DNA from: Algorimicrobium hallyeonense
GTDB lineage: Bacteria; Bacteroidota; Bacteroidia; Flavobacteriales; Flavobacteriaceae
Assembly: GCF_042657385.1 (NCBI RefSeq)
Contig: NZ_JBHSLA010000003.1
Location: 477,674 to 541,673, forward strand
Length of the DNA: 64,000 nucleotides
Reading direction: 5' to 3'
The position numbers and the translations under genes were made by a program. Below are positions 17,675-28,065 of the stretch, piece by piece (the first letter of the stretch is position 1; every line of letters begins with the position of its first letter). Under the pieces are notes generated by a model. The model ran no database searches and was not told where the DNA came from. It was given only the letters and a program-made list of their open reading frames with translations.

Positions 17675-20600
17675 CTATTTCACTATTACCTTTTTAGACA
17701 GGATGCTACCATCCGTTTTTTCTAGATTAATGATATAGGTACCTGTGCTTAAACCATTCACTTTAATTTCTTGATAGTTTGTATCTTCTAAAGTATCAAC
17801 TCGAATTATAGACTGTCCTATAATATTGAACATTTCAGCAGCATCTAAACGTACCATTTTCGGGTTGTGAATAATGATGCTTCCTTTGGCGTTCGCGAAG
17901 TAAACTTGTAAGTTTTCTTGCGCCGTAACATCTTCCGTGCCTAACGAGTTGCCGTCTCTAAATGTAATTTCGAAACGATCAGCATATTCGCCAGCATCTA
18001 AATAAAATTCATAGTCACCATCCGTGCGTAAGTTATGGTATATATCCAATGCAATATCATGTACATATATCTCTGAATCACTTGGAATATTTTCTAAATT
18101 ATCAATAGTTATGTTATTTAACCCGTCATCTCTAGTTACGATGTTTAATGGTAGCACAGTATCTTCCGTAAAGGAATTAATGCCTTGAATTGTGTACTTA
18201 TCTGCATGAATTACCCAGGCCATTTCGTCTATTTGGACTTCATTTAGTAAGCCATCAAATCCCCAATCGTAATCTATAGAAGCACGATCATCAGCAGTTA
18301 CTAATAATTGTCTGTGAATGGTATTCACGGAGTTAAAACCTAATCGGATTTTCATTCGTGAATCAACCACATCAATATTATCTTCTGTAGATCTCATAAA
18401 CACAGAGCCTGTACCACCTTCTTTTTGAAATCTCCGTTGTCCGTTATTAAATACCACACTACCATTAGACTCACCGGCAACAAAGAAACCTTGTCCAACC
18501 GGAATATAACGTCCTGGTATTTTAGTAGCTGTGCCACCAGTTCCACCATCCGGATGATTAGTACCCATAGATGCGGCAGGTGTACCACCAGAGAAATTAT
18601 AAGTACCGTAACCACCTTGATATTCAGCGGTAACATGTGAGCCGCCGCCCCAATGTTCCCAGAAATATAGCGTACCACTAATAGCTGGATTTGCTCCAGA
18701 TCCTGAAATGGTAGGGCCGTTATCTGTTATAAATTGTTCCGCATCAATGGCAGAAGCATAGGGGTTACCTACTAAATATTCATTTCCAGCATTAATGGTT
18801 AAGCCAACATTTCCGTTATTTGGTTTTCCGTCAAACACATAGTTTTGCTCTAAAGAAACAACACCAGCAGTATTGGTAACACCTTTCATAGTAAAGCCTT
18901 CTCCAGCTAATAATGTTCCTGTATTTCTAACGTGCTGCCAAGACGCGTAATTATCTGCAATACGGTTATTGTATTTCCATATCCAATAATGAGCAATTTT
19001 AAGATCGGCATCACTATTAGAACCATTATATCCACCTACATAAGTTATGTTCGCAGGTGCTCCTGATGATGTACCATCTTTCATAATGTTATTATTCAAC
19101 GAATAACTAAAATTATTTGGATTTGCCGTTGCTGTATTTCCTACAGGCGCACTCCAATAATTATATGTGAAAACATCAAGTGTACCTTGCTGATCTTTTT
19201 CAAGAGAACCCGAAATACCAACATTTAAATCACTGTCAATGGTTTGTATTAATTGCGATTCGCCTTCTAAATCTATTTTTCCTAATAAATTTAAGTAGTG
19301 TGTTACTGTAATACCATTTCCTGTTTCGGTCGTGTTATCACCGTCTAAAGTTAATTCACTCGACTCTACAAATAAGGCTAATAGGTTTCGGTTTCCTAAA
19401 TTTCCTGCTGTTAAACTGCTATTGCTCATAGTTACGTTGTCAGCAACTTCAACAATGTTCCAGTCTACAGTAATTGTGTTATCCACTATTGAGTTGGCGC
19501 CAGGTATGGTTTGTAAATTTCCATTTAACCAAGTCGTATGCAGGCTCCAATCACTCGTTCCCGTACCGATGGTTTTATAAGGTAATGGGGCAGTTTGCCT
19601 ATCTACCGTTCTTAAGCTACGTAAAGCACCTTGGTGGCCATTACCAGATTCATCTTTCGTGTTGGTATACGTGTAAGTAGACATTGGGTAATAACCAGCC
19701 AAGCTAGACCAAGGAATAGCAGCAACTTCATCTTTTGTAGGTGTTACGCCTTTACTCAAGAAATAAGCCCCTCCAACAAATCCAGAGTTGTTTGCAATTT
19801 CCTGATTCATGATATAACGCAATTGTTTGACCGTTAAAGCTGTATTCCAAACACGTACCTCGTCTATATTTCCATTAAAAAATGCTTGAGGCGTCAATTT
19901 AGATGCCGCGCCAATATAAAACGATTGGTCTGTATTATTAGGAGCTGATTTGGCCGCTTGTTTATCTAATATGCCATCAATATATATATAAGCAGTTCCG
20001 CCTTGATAAATAACAGCGACTTGATGCCATTCATTTTCAGGGATAATGGTATTAGAAGTTGTGGTTTGTATGGCTCCAGAAGCTGTTTTCCAAGACGCTT
20101 CAAACTGACCAACAGCGTTTATTTTTAAGTCGTAACCTTCAGTAAATGCGGCATCACGTTTTGAAACGATAGACTTGTTCAAAGAGTTTACATCACGTCT
20201 AATCCATGATGAAATAGTAAAGGCCGTTGGGTTAACATCCAAAGCATTTTCCATGTCCATATAGTTTGATGTTCCATTGAAATATACGGAGCGCTCAAAG
20301 GTACGCTCTGGTGCCCAACCAAATGTGATATATTTGGTGTCATCAAAATCATAATTCGTTTTTAAAATAGCTTCACCTAATTCGTTTGTGCCTTCTGTCA
20401 TAACGCGGTAATCGGCCGTTGGATCAAAGTTTGGTGTATCTGAAATAAACATTAAATAACGACCGTTAGGCGGTGTTGCAGTTCTTACAGCGCTTCTTAA
20501 AATTGCGACTTCTACAGAAGGAATATCACCTCCAGAACCAACATTCTCGACAACCTTCCATGTTCTGCTTATTGCAGAAAATGACACATCTGTTGTTAAA

Positions 20601-22804
20601 GCTGGTGAAATAGACGAACTCATATTTACCGTAATATCTGGTGAGGCTGTATCTAAATCAATACCATTATTACCCCAAACCAAGAACTCTTTATCTTCTA
20701 ATTCTGAATTGGTATTTAAATTATTGGTGTTAGAAATAGCTCCCATACCTATGGTTAAAACACCTTGTGCTCTAAAACCACCATCTACAGCGTTATTAAC
20801 ACTACGAGATTGTTTTTGTAATAAATCAGATGCATCATCACGACCTATTCCGGCAATGTCATAGTTGAAAACATCTTCTGCTGGTGTACCCGTATTAGCG
20901 TCCCAAATCAATGTTCCATCACTATCTACGTAATCTTGGGATGTACCATTAACCCCCAATGTAATGCCATATTTAATGGCTAAATAGGATTGGATGCGGT
21001 TGCGTTCTTGGGTGAGATTGGCATCATCTTTTTTAGCCGAATAGGTGATTACTTCAGCAATTCTACCCTCATAACTACCTTTAAATGCTTCACTTCTTCC
21101 TAAAAAGTATCTAGAGTTGGAAACATTTTCAAATTGTGGCACTCCGACTTCTGTATTTCCTATGTCATTAGCATTATATAATAACACACTACTTGTAGGG
21201 GAGTTTGAATTGTTTTTAGAGTTTATAATACCTACATTGTTATAGTTGTCTGTTAAGCCAGTATGTGCAATTCCGTAACCTCTATCAGCTACTGGTACAG
21301 ATGAAGTTGATGTTGTATTAACACAATATGAGATAATTTCATTGTCAAATCGTACAGAATATCTACCATAGCCAATACCAGATCCATCTCGTTCATCAGT
21401 TACAGGATCAATATCTCCACAAAAAACATCCATACTTGCTAAAGATGAAGTTACATTCACATCAGGAATAACCACGATAAACATATCTTGCGTATAAAAA
21501 CCTTCTGTTCCTACTAATGTATTTCTATTGGTGTCCGAATAACCAAAATCTTCTCCTGCCGTGTCATAATCATTGTCAAAATCTACAACAGGATTAAAAT
21601 TAACATTAAATAAAGGGGCATCGCGGTAGGTTGGTTCTAATCCCGTTGGAGCAGTTGCGTTAGCACCGCGGCCTTGGTCAGCCCACAAGGAAACTGGTTG
21701 CCCGTCTGTGTACGCTAAACCATCGGTTCCTTTTAACCATAGGGCTAAATCGCTAGTGACTCCACCAGGACCTTCCGTTAATGGTGCAACGCCTGTTCCT
21801 TGTACTCTAAAATTGTATGGGTTTTCGTTGCTATCGTTATTTTCTATCGAAATATGAGCAGTTACAGTGCCAGCGGCTGATGGTGCAAAGCGAACGACAA
21901 ATGTGCGACTGTTTCCAGCTGCAATGGTACTTCCTCCAGGTTGTGTTAGAATGGTAAAAGCTGCATTTCCAGAAATATCAACAAGTGGTGTGCCTCCTGT
22001 TAAGTTTAGCGTAGCGGTTCCTGTGTTTTGAATGGTAAATGTATGATCTGCTGTAGATCCTGATCCTACCGTTCCAAATTCTGTGTCATCGGCAGTAGAT
22101 GGTGTAGTATCACCATCAGGTATGGAGATTGTTAGTCCTGTGATGTCTATTTCTGGTTGAGGAACCGCTATGTTTCCTTCAATTAATATTTCATCAAAAG
22201 CGACACCTGTCCTAATCACATTTCCATCGGAAGCAAATAAAATTCTAAACCTAACTTGTGTACTCGTTTCAAAATTTATATTCTCCGTTGACAAATTAAG
22301 ATTTCGTGTTATCCAACCTGCACTACTTCCTGACCAACCATCTTCACCATTATTGAAGGCATCCACATCCGTGTCATTATACCAATTGGTATTAGTAACA
22401 GATCCTAAATCACTCCAAGTAGAACCGTTATTAAGCGAGTACTCTATTTTCATGCCGTCCCAGGCTGCTTCCGTATCGTACCAGATATCAATTTCTAAAT
22501 TTAGATTGGTATAACCACTTAAGTTTATGGTAGGACTAGTTGCTGTTATAAATGTATTGTTGTTATATTGAGATGTGTATTTACTAGAATGAATATAGTT
22601 TCCCGTATTACCCGTGTTATGAGATACGTTTGTGCCTCTTAACCATTCACCAGTTCCAGATCCCGACGAAGAAACAGTCCAGCCCCCAAAACTACTTTGG
22701 AAGTTTTCGGAATAAAGGGTTGTTTGAGAGAATGAGTAACTTGAAAATAAAAGTACACTAAATAGTAATAGGTACTTTCGTACTTGGATAGTAGAATTTT
22801 TCAT
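17675..22804 (-). CDS. Large T9SS surface protein with choice-of-anchor D and LamG domains
   Basis: The product has 1709 residues. Domains in order: signal peptide 1-26 (ending SYSFSQ); beta-sandwich resembling MAM/CUB-type domains, 28-210; choice-of-anchor D (HYDIN-like) domain, about 213-340 (TFTIQNTGTATLNLTGG); a region of T9SS substrates with LWLKGTDGL and YLAIKYGITLG, about 350-700; a LamG jellyroll, about 840-1010 (VYFNGTSNYMDMENALDVN, INEVRVWNTALT-like); a module with LVGNPYASAIDAEQF; and a C-terminal sorting domain about 1625-1709 ending TGTYIINLEKTDGSILSKKV. It should be exported through the T9SS and fixed to or shed from the cell surface. The last 750 residues are paralogous to the 3145-residue protein in this cluster. 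Binding partner unknown. Confidence 0.92.
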   Translation of the reverse strand: MKNSTIQVRKYLLLFSVLLFSSYSFSQTTLYSENFQSSFGGWTVSSSGSGTGEWLRGTNVSHNTGNTGNYIHSSKYTSQYNNNTFITATSPTINLSGYTNLNLEIDIWYDTEAAWDGMKIEYSLNNGSTWSDLGSVTNTNWYNDTDVDAFNNGEDGWSGSSAGWITRNLNLSTENINFETSTQVRFRILFASDGNVIRTGVAFDEILIEGNIAVPQPEIDITGLTISIPDGDTTPSTADDTEFGTVGSGSTADHTFTIQNTGTATLNLTGGTPLVDISGNAAFTILTQPGGSTIAAGNSRTFVVRFAPSAAGTVTAHISIENNDSNENPYNFRVQGTGVAPLTEGPGGVTSDLALWLKGTDGLAYTDGQPVSLWADQGRGANATAPTGLEPTYRDAPLFNVNFNPVVDFDNDYDTAGEDFGYSDTNRNTLVGTEGFYTQDMFIVVIPDVNVTSSLASMDVFCGDIDPVTDERDGSGIGYGRYSVRFDNEIISYCVNTTSTSSVPVADRGYGIAHTGLTDNYNNVGIINSKNNSNSPTSSVLLYNANDIGNTEVGVPQFENVSNSRYFLGRSEAFKGSYEGRIAEVITYSAKKDDANLTQERNRIQSYLAIKYGITLGVNGTSQDYVDSDGTLIWDANTGTPAEDVFNYDIAGIGRDDASDLLQKQSRSVNNAVDGGFRAQGVLTIGMGAISNTNNLNTNSELEDKEFLVWGNNGIDLDTASPDITVNMSSSISPALTTDVSFSAISRTWKVVENVGSGGDIPSVEVAILRSAVRTATPPNGRYLMFISDTPNFDPTADYRVMTEGTNELGEAILKTNYDFDDTKYITFGWAPERTFERSVYFNGTSNYMDMENALDVNPTAFTISSWIRRDVNSLNKSIVSKRDAAFTEGYDLKINAVGQFEASWKTASGAIQTTTSNTIIPENEWHQVAVIYQGGTAYIYIDGILDKQAAKSAPNNTDQSFYIGAASKLTPQAFFNGNIDEVRVWNTALTVKQLRYIMNQEIANNSGFVGGAYFLSKGVTPTKDEVAAIPWSSLAGYYPMSTYTYTNTKDESGNGHQGALRSLRTVDRQTAPLPYKTIGTGTSDWSLHTTWLNGNLQTIPGANSIVDNTITVDWNIVEVADNVTMSNSSLTAGNLGNRNLLALFVESSELTLDGDNTTETGNGITVTHYLNLLGKIDLEGESQLIQTIDSDLNVGISGSLEKDQQGTLDVFTYNYWSAPVGNTATANPNNFSYSLNNNIMKDGTSSGAPANITYVGGYNGSNSDADLKIAHYWIWKYNNRIADNYASWQHVRNTGTLLAGEGFTMKGVTNTAGVVSLEQNYVFDGKPNNGNVGLTINAGNEYLVGNPYASAIDAEQFITDNGPTISGSGANPAISGTLYFWEHWGGGSHVTAEYQGGYGTYNFSGGTPAASMGTNHPDGGTGGTATKIPGRYIPVGQGFFVAGESNGSVVFNNGQRRFQKEGGTGSVFMRSTEDNIDVVDSRMKIRLGFNSVNTIHRQLLVTADDRASIDYDWGFDGLLNEVQIDEMAWVIHADKYTIQGINSFTEDTVLPLNIVTRDDGLNNITIDNLENIPSDSEIYVHDIALDIYHNLRTDGDYEFYLDAGEYADRFEITFRDGNSLGTEDVTAQENLQVYFANAKGSIIIHNPKMVRLDAAEMFNIIGQSIIRVDTLEDTNYQEIKVNGLSTGTYIINLEKTDGSILSKKVIVK

Positions 22805-22856
22805 AAGTAGTCAATTTATTAGTTTTGGGACTAATTAATTTTTATTAATAGCTTGG

Positions 22857-22916
22857 GGACAAATATAAGAGAAATATTCCATGAAATGCAAATATAATCG
22901 ACGAAATGCAAATATA
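22857..22916 (-). promoter_or_regulatory. Promoter and paired GAAATGCA repeats, upstream of the 1709-aa protein
   Basis: GAAATGCA occurs at 22883-22890 and 22903-22910, exactly 20 bases apart. On the minus strand TATATTTG (22860-22867) is a full -7 box, and TTTG (22889-22892), part of the inner repeat, lies 21 bases upstream as the -33 element. The inner repeat therefore overlaps the promoter. The same repeat pair stands upstream of the other genes of this cluster. Confidence 0.7.
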
Positions 22917-22942
22917 GTTTGTAGTAAGTTGATTTTCAGTTA

Positions 22943-22976
22943 AATAAAAATGGCAGGTTTTTGTAGACCTGCCATC
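22943..22976 (-). terminator. Intrinsic terminator of the M14 carboxypeptidase gene
   Basis: Stem TGGCAGGT/ACCTGCCA (22951-22958 with 22967-22974) and an 8-base loop, followed on the minus strand by a T-rich tract, about 25 bases beyond the stop codon of the M14 gene. Confidence 0.8.
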
Positions 22977-22997
22977 ATTTTATCACTTAATTGATTA

Positions 22998-25900
22998 TTA
23001 GAACCTTATCAACTTTTTAACCACGCTATAACCATTGTTTTTATTAATTAATTTTATAAAGTATGGACCTTGTTGTAATTTGTCTAATCCTTGAACCGTA
23101 AGGGTTCCTTGTTTACCAGATTGTATTTGGTTATACACCAATCTGCCATTTACGTCGAAAAGTTGAATTGTAAATAGATCATTAGCAATAGACGTCGGTA
23201 AACTGATTTGTATATAATTGTTAAACGGATTTGGCTGAATGCTTACATTCTCATAATCAAATGTTGGGTTACTTAATGTGGATTCCATAACCGTAACTAT
23301 GGCGTTACAATTTGACGTGTTTCCACTGTTATCTGTTACGGTAAATACCACATTGTTGTCACCAATGTCATTCGAATCAAATGTATTAGGGGTAACAGAA
23401 ATGGTATCTATTCCACAAGCATCAGTTGATCCATTATCAATTTGATCAGCTGTAATGGTTGAATTTCCAAATGCATCTAATTCAACCGTTATATTCTGAA
23501 TATTACAAACAGGATCTACAGTATCCCCATCATTAGTAACATCCCAAACACAGGTTGCCGTATTAAAGGTTGCTGTTTCCCAACATTCTAAACCGGTTGG
23601 TTCAGTCGGTTGCGTTCCTTGGTTTTCCCAAGTACAATCTCCCGTGTTGAATACATAATTATCCCAACAGTTGGTTGCCGTTGGTTCAGAAGGTTGTGAC
23701 CCTTGGTTCTCCCAAGAACAGTTTCCTAAATTAAATACATAGTTGTCCCAACAGTTCGTCGCGGTTGGTTCAGCAGGTTGTGTTCCTTGGTTTTCCCAAG
23801 TACAATTCCCGGTGTTGAATACATAGTTATCCCAGCAGTTCGTAGCCGTTGGTTGCGCAGGTTGTGATCCTTGATTCTCCCATGAACAGTTGCCGGTATT
23901 GAATACGTAATTATCCCAACAGTTTGTTGCGGTTGGTTCCGTAGGTTGTGACCCTTGGTTCTCCCAAGAACAGTTATCGGTGTTGAACACATAGTTATCC
24001 CAGCAGTTTGTAGCCGTTGGTTCCGTAGGTTGCGTTCCTTGGTTTTCCCAAGAACAGTTTCCTACATTAAACACATAGTTATCCCAACAGTTGGTCGCTG
24101 TTGGTTCAGCAGGTTGCGATCCTTGGTTTTCCCAAGTACAATTTCCGGTGTTGAATACATAATTATCCCAACAGTTTATTGCGGTTGGTTCCGCAGGTTG
24201 CGACCCTTGATTTTCCCAAGTACAGTTCCCGGTGTTGAATACGTAATTATCCCAACAGTTCGTAGCCGTCGGTTCAGCAGGTTGTGATCCTTGATTCTCC
24301 CAAGTACAGTTGCCTGTGTTGAATACATAGTTATCCCAACAATTTGTCGCCGTCGGTTCCGCAGGTTGAGACCCTTGGTTTTCCCAAGTACAGTTTCCTA
24401 CATTAAACACATAATTATCCCAACAGTTTGTTGCTGTCGGTTCAACAGGTTGAGAGCCTTGATTATCCCAAGTACAGTTTCCTACATTAAATACGTAATT
24501 ATCCCAGCAATTGGTTGCCGTTGGTTCAGTCGGTTGCGTTCCTTGATTTTCCCAAGTACAGTTTCCTACATTAAATACGTAATTATCCCAGCAATTGGTT
24601 GCCGTTGGTTCAGTCGGTTGTGACCCTTGGTTTTCCCAAGTACAGTTTCCAGTGTTGAATACATAGTTATCCCAACAGTTTGTCGCCGTTGGTTCAGTTG
24701 GTTGCGTTCCTTGGTTTTCCCAAGAACAGTTTCCTACATTAAACACATAATTATCCCAGCAGTTGGTTGCGGTTGGTTCATCTTGTAAAGTAATTGTTAC
24801 TACGGCGATACAGGTATCTGAATTGCCATTAGCGTCTGTAACCGTTAAAGTCACGTTGTTAGCACCTATGTCGGCACATGTAAATGCAGTTTGAGACGCC
24901 GTAATAGAGGCGATTCCACAGTTATCTGAGGAGCCATTATTAATTTGTGATGCTGTTATTGAGGCATTACCATTAGCATCTAGCTGAAGGGTTAGGTTTT
25001 GACAAATAGCATCAGGCTTTTGATTATCAAGGGTTACATTTACATTGAATGAAACCGTATTTATATTTCCGGAATCATCTGTTACAGAATAGCTGATAGT
25101 GGTTATGCCATTCGGGAATAAATCACCACTATTTAAACCCGTACCGTCCGTTCTTATAACTGTTAAGGTGTTATCACAATTATCAGTTGCTGTAGGGTCA
25201 GTCCACGTAGGCTGATTACTGCCACAAGTTAATAATATGTTTGCAGGAATATTCTGGAATTCTGGATCAATTTGATCTACGACAGTCACTGTAGCAGTAC
25301 ATGTATCTGTTTGGCCATCGGCATCTGTAACCGTGAGTGTTACATTTATTGGTGTACCAATATCGCTACAATCAAATGAATTAATATCAATACTAAAGTT
25401 GGTAATGGCTACATCATCTGTAGAACCCCCATCCACATCTGTAGCAACAATCGTTGCATTTCCTGTATTGTCTAATTGCACTGTAATGTTTTGACATACA
25501 GCATTAGGAGGTTCTGAATTTGTTGTTTCATCTACGATGTTTATGGTATAATCTTCAACTTCACCATAATTAAATGTTTCACATGGGTCATTAGCATTAC
25601 TTCCTGTACCGCCGTAATATTTCATTAATACACGCATCCGTGTATTACCAAGAACCGCATTACTTGGAATATCAAAGGTTCCGGACACAGGCGTTATTGT
25701 GCTTGAGTTACTTCTAAAAATGCGTTCTGCAGTTTCAAAGGTGCCATTTTGGTTAAAATCTATCCAAACGGTCACGGCTTCATCAAACGCAGACCCTGTC
25801 CAATGTTTTGTAACGCTTATAGTATTTCCTGTGGCATTAGTAACAATATCTAAATTTGAAAAAATAGCACTTGTTGTAAAATCTGAATATCCGGATGCTG

Positions 25901-27782
25901 TAGAACCAACAGTATTATTATCTACACCATTTATATTAACATTTCCAATATATTCTTCAGAAACATCATCTCCTTGCGCATTACAGTAAGTAATATTGGT
26001 TGTTGTAAATTGCTCTGATTCTGAATAGGCAGTGCTGTTAGAGCCACAATACGATTTTACTTGAAACTCATAGGTGGTATTTGGTGACAAGCCTGTAATT
26101 TGATAAGGGTTTGATGTATTTCCTAATATATCAGTCCATGTAGGTGATCCCACTTCACGATAGCGAAGATCAAAACTATCAGCAGTTGTAGCGGTCCAAG
26201 CCGCACTAGTAGAAGTAGCATCTGTTCCAGATGTATTTAAGTTTGTGGGAGCCGTTGCTGTTAAAGGCGTTAATAAAACATCAGCAAGTGTAATGGTTTG
26301 ATAGTTTGCAATGGATTGATTTGTTAGCGTTACTGGTTGGTAACAAGGCGCTTCAATTAAAATATTATAAGTTCCCGCAAAAACCGGTCTGTAAAAATCA
26401 CCATGAGGTAAGTTACTAACGGTATGTGATCCCACTGCATCATGACCAACCAGTTTAATTGTTGCTTCAATAGGGTCTCCAGAAATAGCATCTTTTACTT
26501 TTCCCTGAAATCCGTATGTACCTTGAATTAGGTATTCAATTAAAGCTTCCCGGTTATAGTTCCAGTGGTTTACTAATTGATTGGATGGAATTAATTTTGT
26601 ATTAGATAGCTCCATAGTTGTTTCTTTACACTGGTGTGTAAAGTTCATATAATCTTGACGACCACCATACACGCGATACCAATCCGCTCCATGCGTGATT
26701 CCGTTATCTAGATCGTCCATATAACCATTTGGGCTATTAGCCTGCGCATTGTCCGCATATTCTCTTGAAATTTGCATAAACCAATCATCATCAGCATGTC
26801 TGTCATAGGTATTATCCCATGGATAATTTACAACTTCAACGCCCCCATGGAAGTTAGCAGATAATACAAAATGGGTATTAGCAGCTAAATTCATAAAGTG
26901 TTGGGTTTCTAACTCATAAGCTGTATGGCCATTAGAATGCGGACCATTAACGTTATCTGGATAGTTTCTGTTTAAATCCAACCCATTGGCATTTGCGCGT
27001 CTCGCATTTGCTACAGAGGTATTGGTTGCATTATTGTAGTATGTACCATCTGGATTTGCCATTGGGTTAATCCATACTTCAGAATTATCAATTAAGTTTT
27101 TGATTCGTAAGTGATCTGAATGCCCCGTATTTTTATATGCGGTAATAAAATAATTAATTAAGTTAAGCATTAAAGGGTAACCCGTGATTTCATCTCCATG
27201 TATGGAAGATGTGTACATCACTTTAGGTTCTGCTTCTTCCGTTCCAATATTATCCGAAAGCTTTAAAAATAATAAACGCTTGTTTCCGCCGGCAACGCCT
27301 TCGGTTGTGCCACCGATATCTACTAATTCGCAAATATCTGGGTGATTGATGGCAAACTCTTGCATTTGCGTCGCATAATCCGCATAGGTTGGATAGGCCG
27401 TTAATGGAAAGGTTAGGGGATAAGGACCTCTATTTTGACTAGCCGGTAATTCATTAGACATGACAATACCGGTGGCTTCGTTATCTTCTGAATTTACTTG
27501 AAAGGTTCTATTACTAGCTTGAAATCTTCTAAACTGTTCCGTATTTGCCCAAGCATATACGGTTCGCGTATTTGGGTCATAATTCAGAATAGACATTTCT
27601 GAAGTCATCGTTTCCAATTCAGAAACATCATTTATTTGAAAGCTAAAAGTGACTTCACCTTTTTGGCTTAAATACTGGTCGGCCTGACGTGACGCATTTA
27701 CTTGTGCTTGCATTATACTGGAAGCAAATAACAACACGAACAAGGTGATTTGGATTTTTAATTTAGAGTAATTTAATTTCAT
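22998..27782 (-). CDS. M14-family zinc carboxypeptidase with long repeat region, T9SS cargo
   Basis: The product has 1594 residues. Signal peptide 1-26; M14 peptidase domain about 120-420 with zinc ligands H195 and E198 (SSIHGDE) and H312 (SANFHGG), substrate-binding N271-R272 (LDLNRNYPD) and catalytic E391 (TMELSNTK), so it looks active. Then a carboxypeptidase-regulatory-like fold (about 425-500), fibronectin type III (510-590), GEVED domain (620-755; VWIDFNQNGTFE), HYR-like units, fourteen 28-residue repeats (1003-1394), another HYR-like unit and a T9SS sorting domain (about 1515-1594). It probably trims peptides at the cell surface. The repeats look like a stalk. Confidence 0.93.
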   Translation of the reverse strand: MKLNYSKLKIQITLFVLLFASSIMQAQVNASRQADQYLSQKGEVTFSFQINDVSELETMTSEMSILNYDPNTRTVYAWANTEQFRRFQASNRTFQVNSEDNEATGIVMSNELPASQNRGPYPLTFPLTAYPTYADYATQMQEFAINHPDICELVDIGGTTEGVAGGNKRLLFLKLSDNIGTEEAEPKVMYTSSIHGDEITGYPLMLNLINYFITAYKNTGHSDHLRIKNLIDNSEVWINPMANPDGTYYNNATNTSVANARRANANGLDLNRNYPDNVNGPHSNGHTAYELETQHFMNLAANTHFVLSANFHGGVEVVNYPWDNTYDRHADDDWFMQISREYADNAQANSPNGYMDDLDNGITHGADWYRVYGGRQDYMNFTHQCKETTMELSNTKLIPSNQLVNHWNYNREALIEYLIQGTYGFQGKVKDAISGDPIEATIKLVGHDAVGSHTVSNLPHGDFYRPVFAGTYNILIEAPCYQPVTLTNQSIANYQTITLADVLLTPLTATAPTNLNTSGTDATSTSAAWTATTADSFDLRYREVGSPTWTDILGNTSNPYQITGLSPNTTYEFQVKSYCGSNSTAYSESEQFTTTNITYCNAQGDDVSEEYIGNVNINGVDNNTVGSTASGYSDFTTSAIFSNLDIVTNATGNTISVTKHWTGSAFDEAVTVWIDFNQNGTFETAERIFRSNSSTITPVSGTFDIPSNAVLGNTRMRVLMKYYGGTGSNANDPCETFNYGEVEDYTINIVDETTNSEPPNAVCQNITVQLDNTGNATIVATDVDGGSTDDVAITNFSIDINSFDCSDIGTPINVTLTVTDADGQTDTCTATVTVVDQIDPEFQNIPANILLTCGSNQPTWTDPTATDNCDNTLTVIRTDGTGLNSGDLFPNGITTISYSVTDDSGNINTVSFNVNVTLDNQKPDAICQNLTLQLDANGNASITASQINNGSSDNCGIASITASQTAFTCADIGANNVTLTVTDANGNSDTCIAVVTITLQDEPTATNCWDNYVFNVGNCSWENQGTQPTEPTATNCWDNYVFNTGNCTWENQGSQPTEPTATNCWDNYVFNVGNCTWENQGTQPTEPTATNCWDNYVFNVGNCTWDNQGSQPVEPTATNCWDNYVFNVGNCTWENQGSQPAEPTATNCWDNYVFNTGNCTWENQGSQPAEPTATNCWDNYVFNTGNCTWENQGSQPAEPTAINCWDNYVFNTGNCTWENQGSQPAEPTATNCWDNYVFNVGNCSWENQGTQPTEPTATNCWDNYVFNTDNCSWENQGSQPTEPTATNCWDNYVFNTGNCSWENQGSQPAQPTATNCWDNYVFNTGNCTWENQGTQPAEPTATNCWDNYVFNLGNCSWENQGSQPSEPTATNCWDNYVFNTGDCTWENQGTQPTEPTGLECWETATFNTATCVWDVTNDGDTVDPVCNIQNITVELDAFGNSTITADQIDNGSTDACGIDTISVTPNTFDSNDIGDNNVVFTVTDNSGNTSNCNAIVTVMESTLSNPTFDYENVSIQPNPFNNYIQISLPTSIANDLFTIQLFDVNGRLVYNQIQSGKQGTLTVQGLDKLQQGPYFIKLINKNNGYSVVKKLIRF
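23601..24776 (-). repeat. Fourteen in-frame 84-bp tandem repeats in the M14 gene
   Basis: Fourteen consecutive 84-bp units each code for 28 residues of the form PTATNCWDNYVFN-x-G-N-C-x-W-ENQG-x-QP. Each unit has two cysteines and two tryptophans. Variable positions are few (T/V/L before G, T/S after C, S/T before QP, and A/T/S/V before E). A degenerate fifteenth unit (PTGLECWETATFN) follows directly. Similar Cys/Trp units occur in other Flavobacteriaceae surface proteins; each probably forms a small disulphide-bonded domain. Confidence 0.95.
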
Positions 27783-27811
27783 AGCACATATGGATTAGTT
27801 TTTTGATGCTG

Positions 27812-27876
27812 CTAATATATATTTTATTTTTTTAAAAATATCCATGAAATGCATATAAAATCGACAAACAGCATAT
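27812..27876 (-). promoter_or_regulatory. GAAATGCA element upstream of the M14 gene
   Basis: GAAATGCA at 27846-27853 is followed 20 bases further by a degenerate copy AAACAGCA (27866-27873), with a shared TCGA spacer as in the neighbouring element. On the minus strand a TATATTAG (27812-27819) close to the -7 consensus lies nearer the gene. The block ATTTCATGGATATTTTTAAA is nearly identical to that upstream of the 267-residue protein. Confidence 0.6.
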
Positions 27877-28008
27877 GTTTTTAACATAGGCTTTTGTAAA
27901 CACTTAAAAAACAAGAAGTTAGTTTTTATTTGATGTGATATGTTTTTATCTAATAAGTAAGATTTTAACTACTTAATTTTCAAATTATTGACCAACTTCC
28001 CTCGTAAA

Positions 28009-28040
28009 CAAAAAAAACCAGTGAGTAGGATTCACTGGTT
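28009..28040 (-). terminator. Intrinsic terminator of the 267-aa protein gene
   Basis: Stem AACCAGTGA/TCACTGGTT (28016-28024 with 28032-28040), 7-base loop, followed on the minus strand by a run of T residues. It lies 26 bases past the stop codon. Confidence 0.85.
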
Positions 28041-28065
28041 TTACACTTAAAATTAAAAAGTTCAA

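Noticed and set aside
23955..24623. Two 110-codon plus-strand frames
   Set aside because: They lie antisense to the 84-bp repeats of the M14 gene and are open only because the repeat unit lacks a stop in that frame.
23601..24776. Possible CRISPR array
   Set aside because: The 84-bp units are contiguous, coding and in frame, with no unique spacers. The same holds for the 228-bp repeats at 36093.
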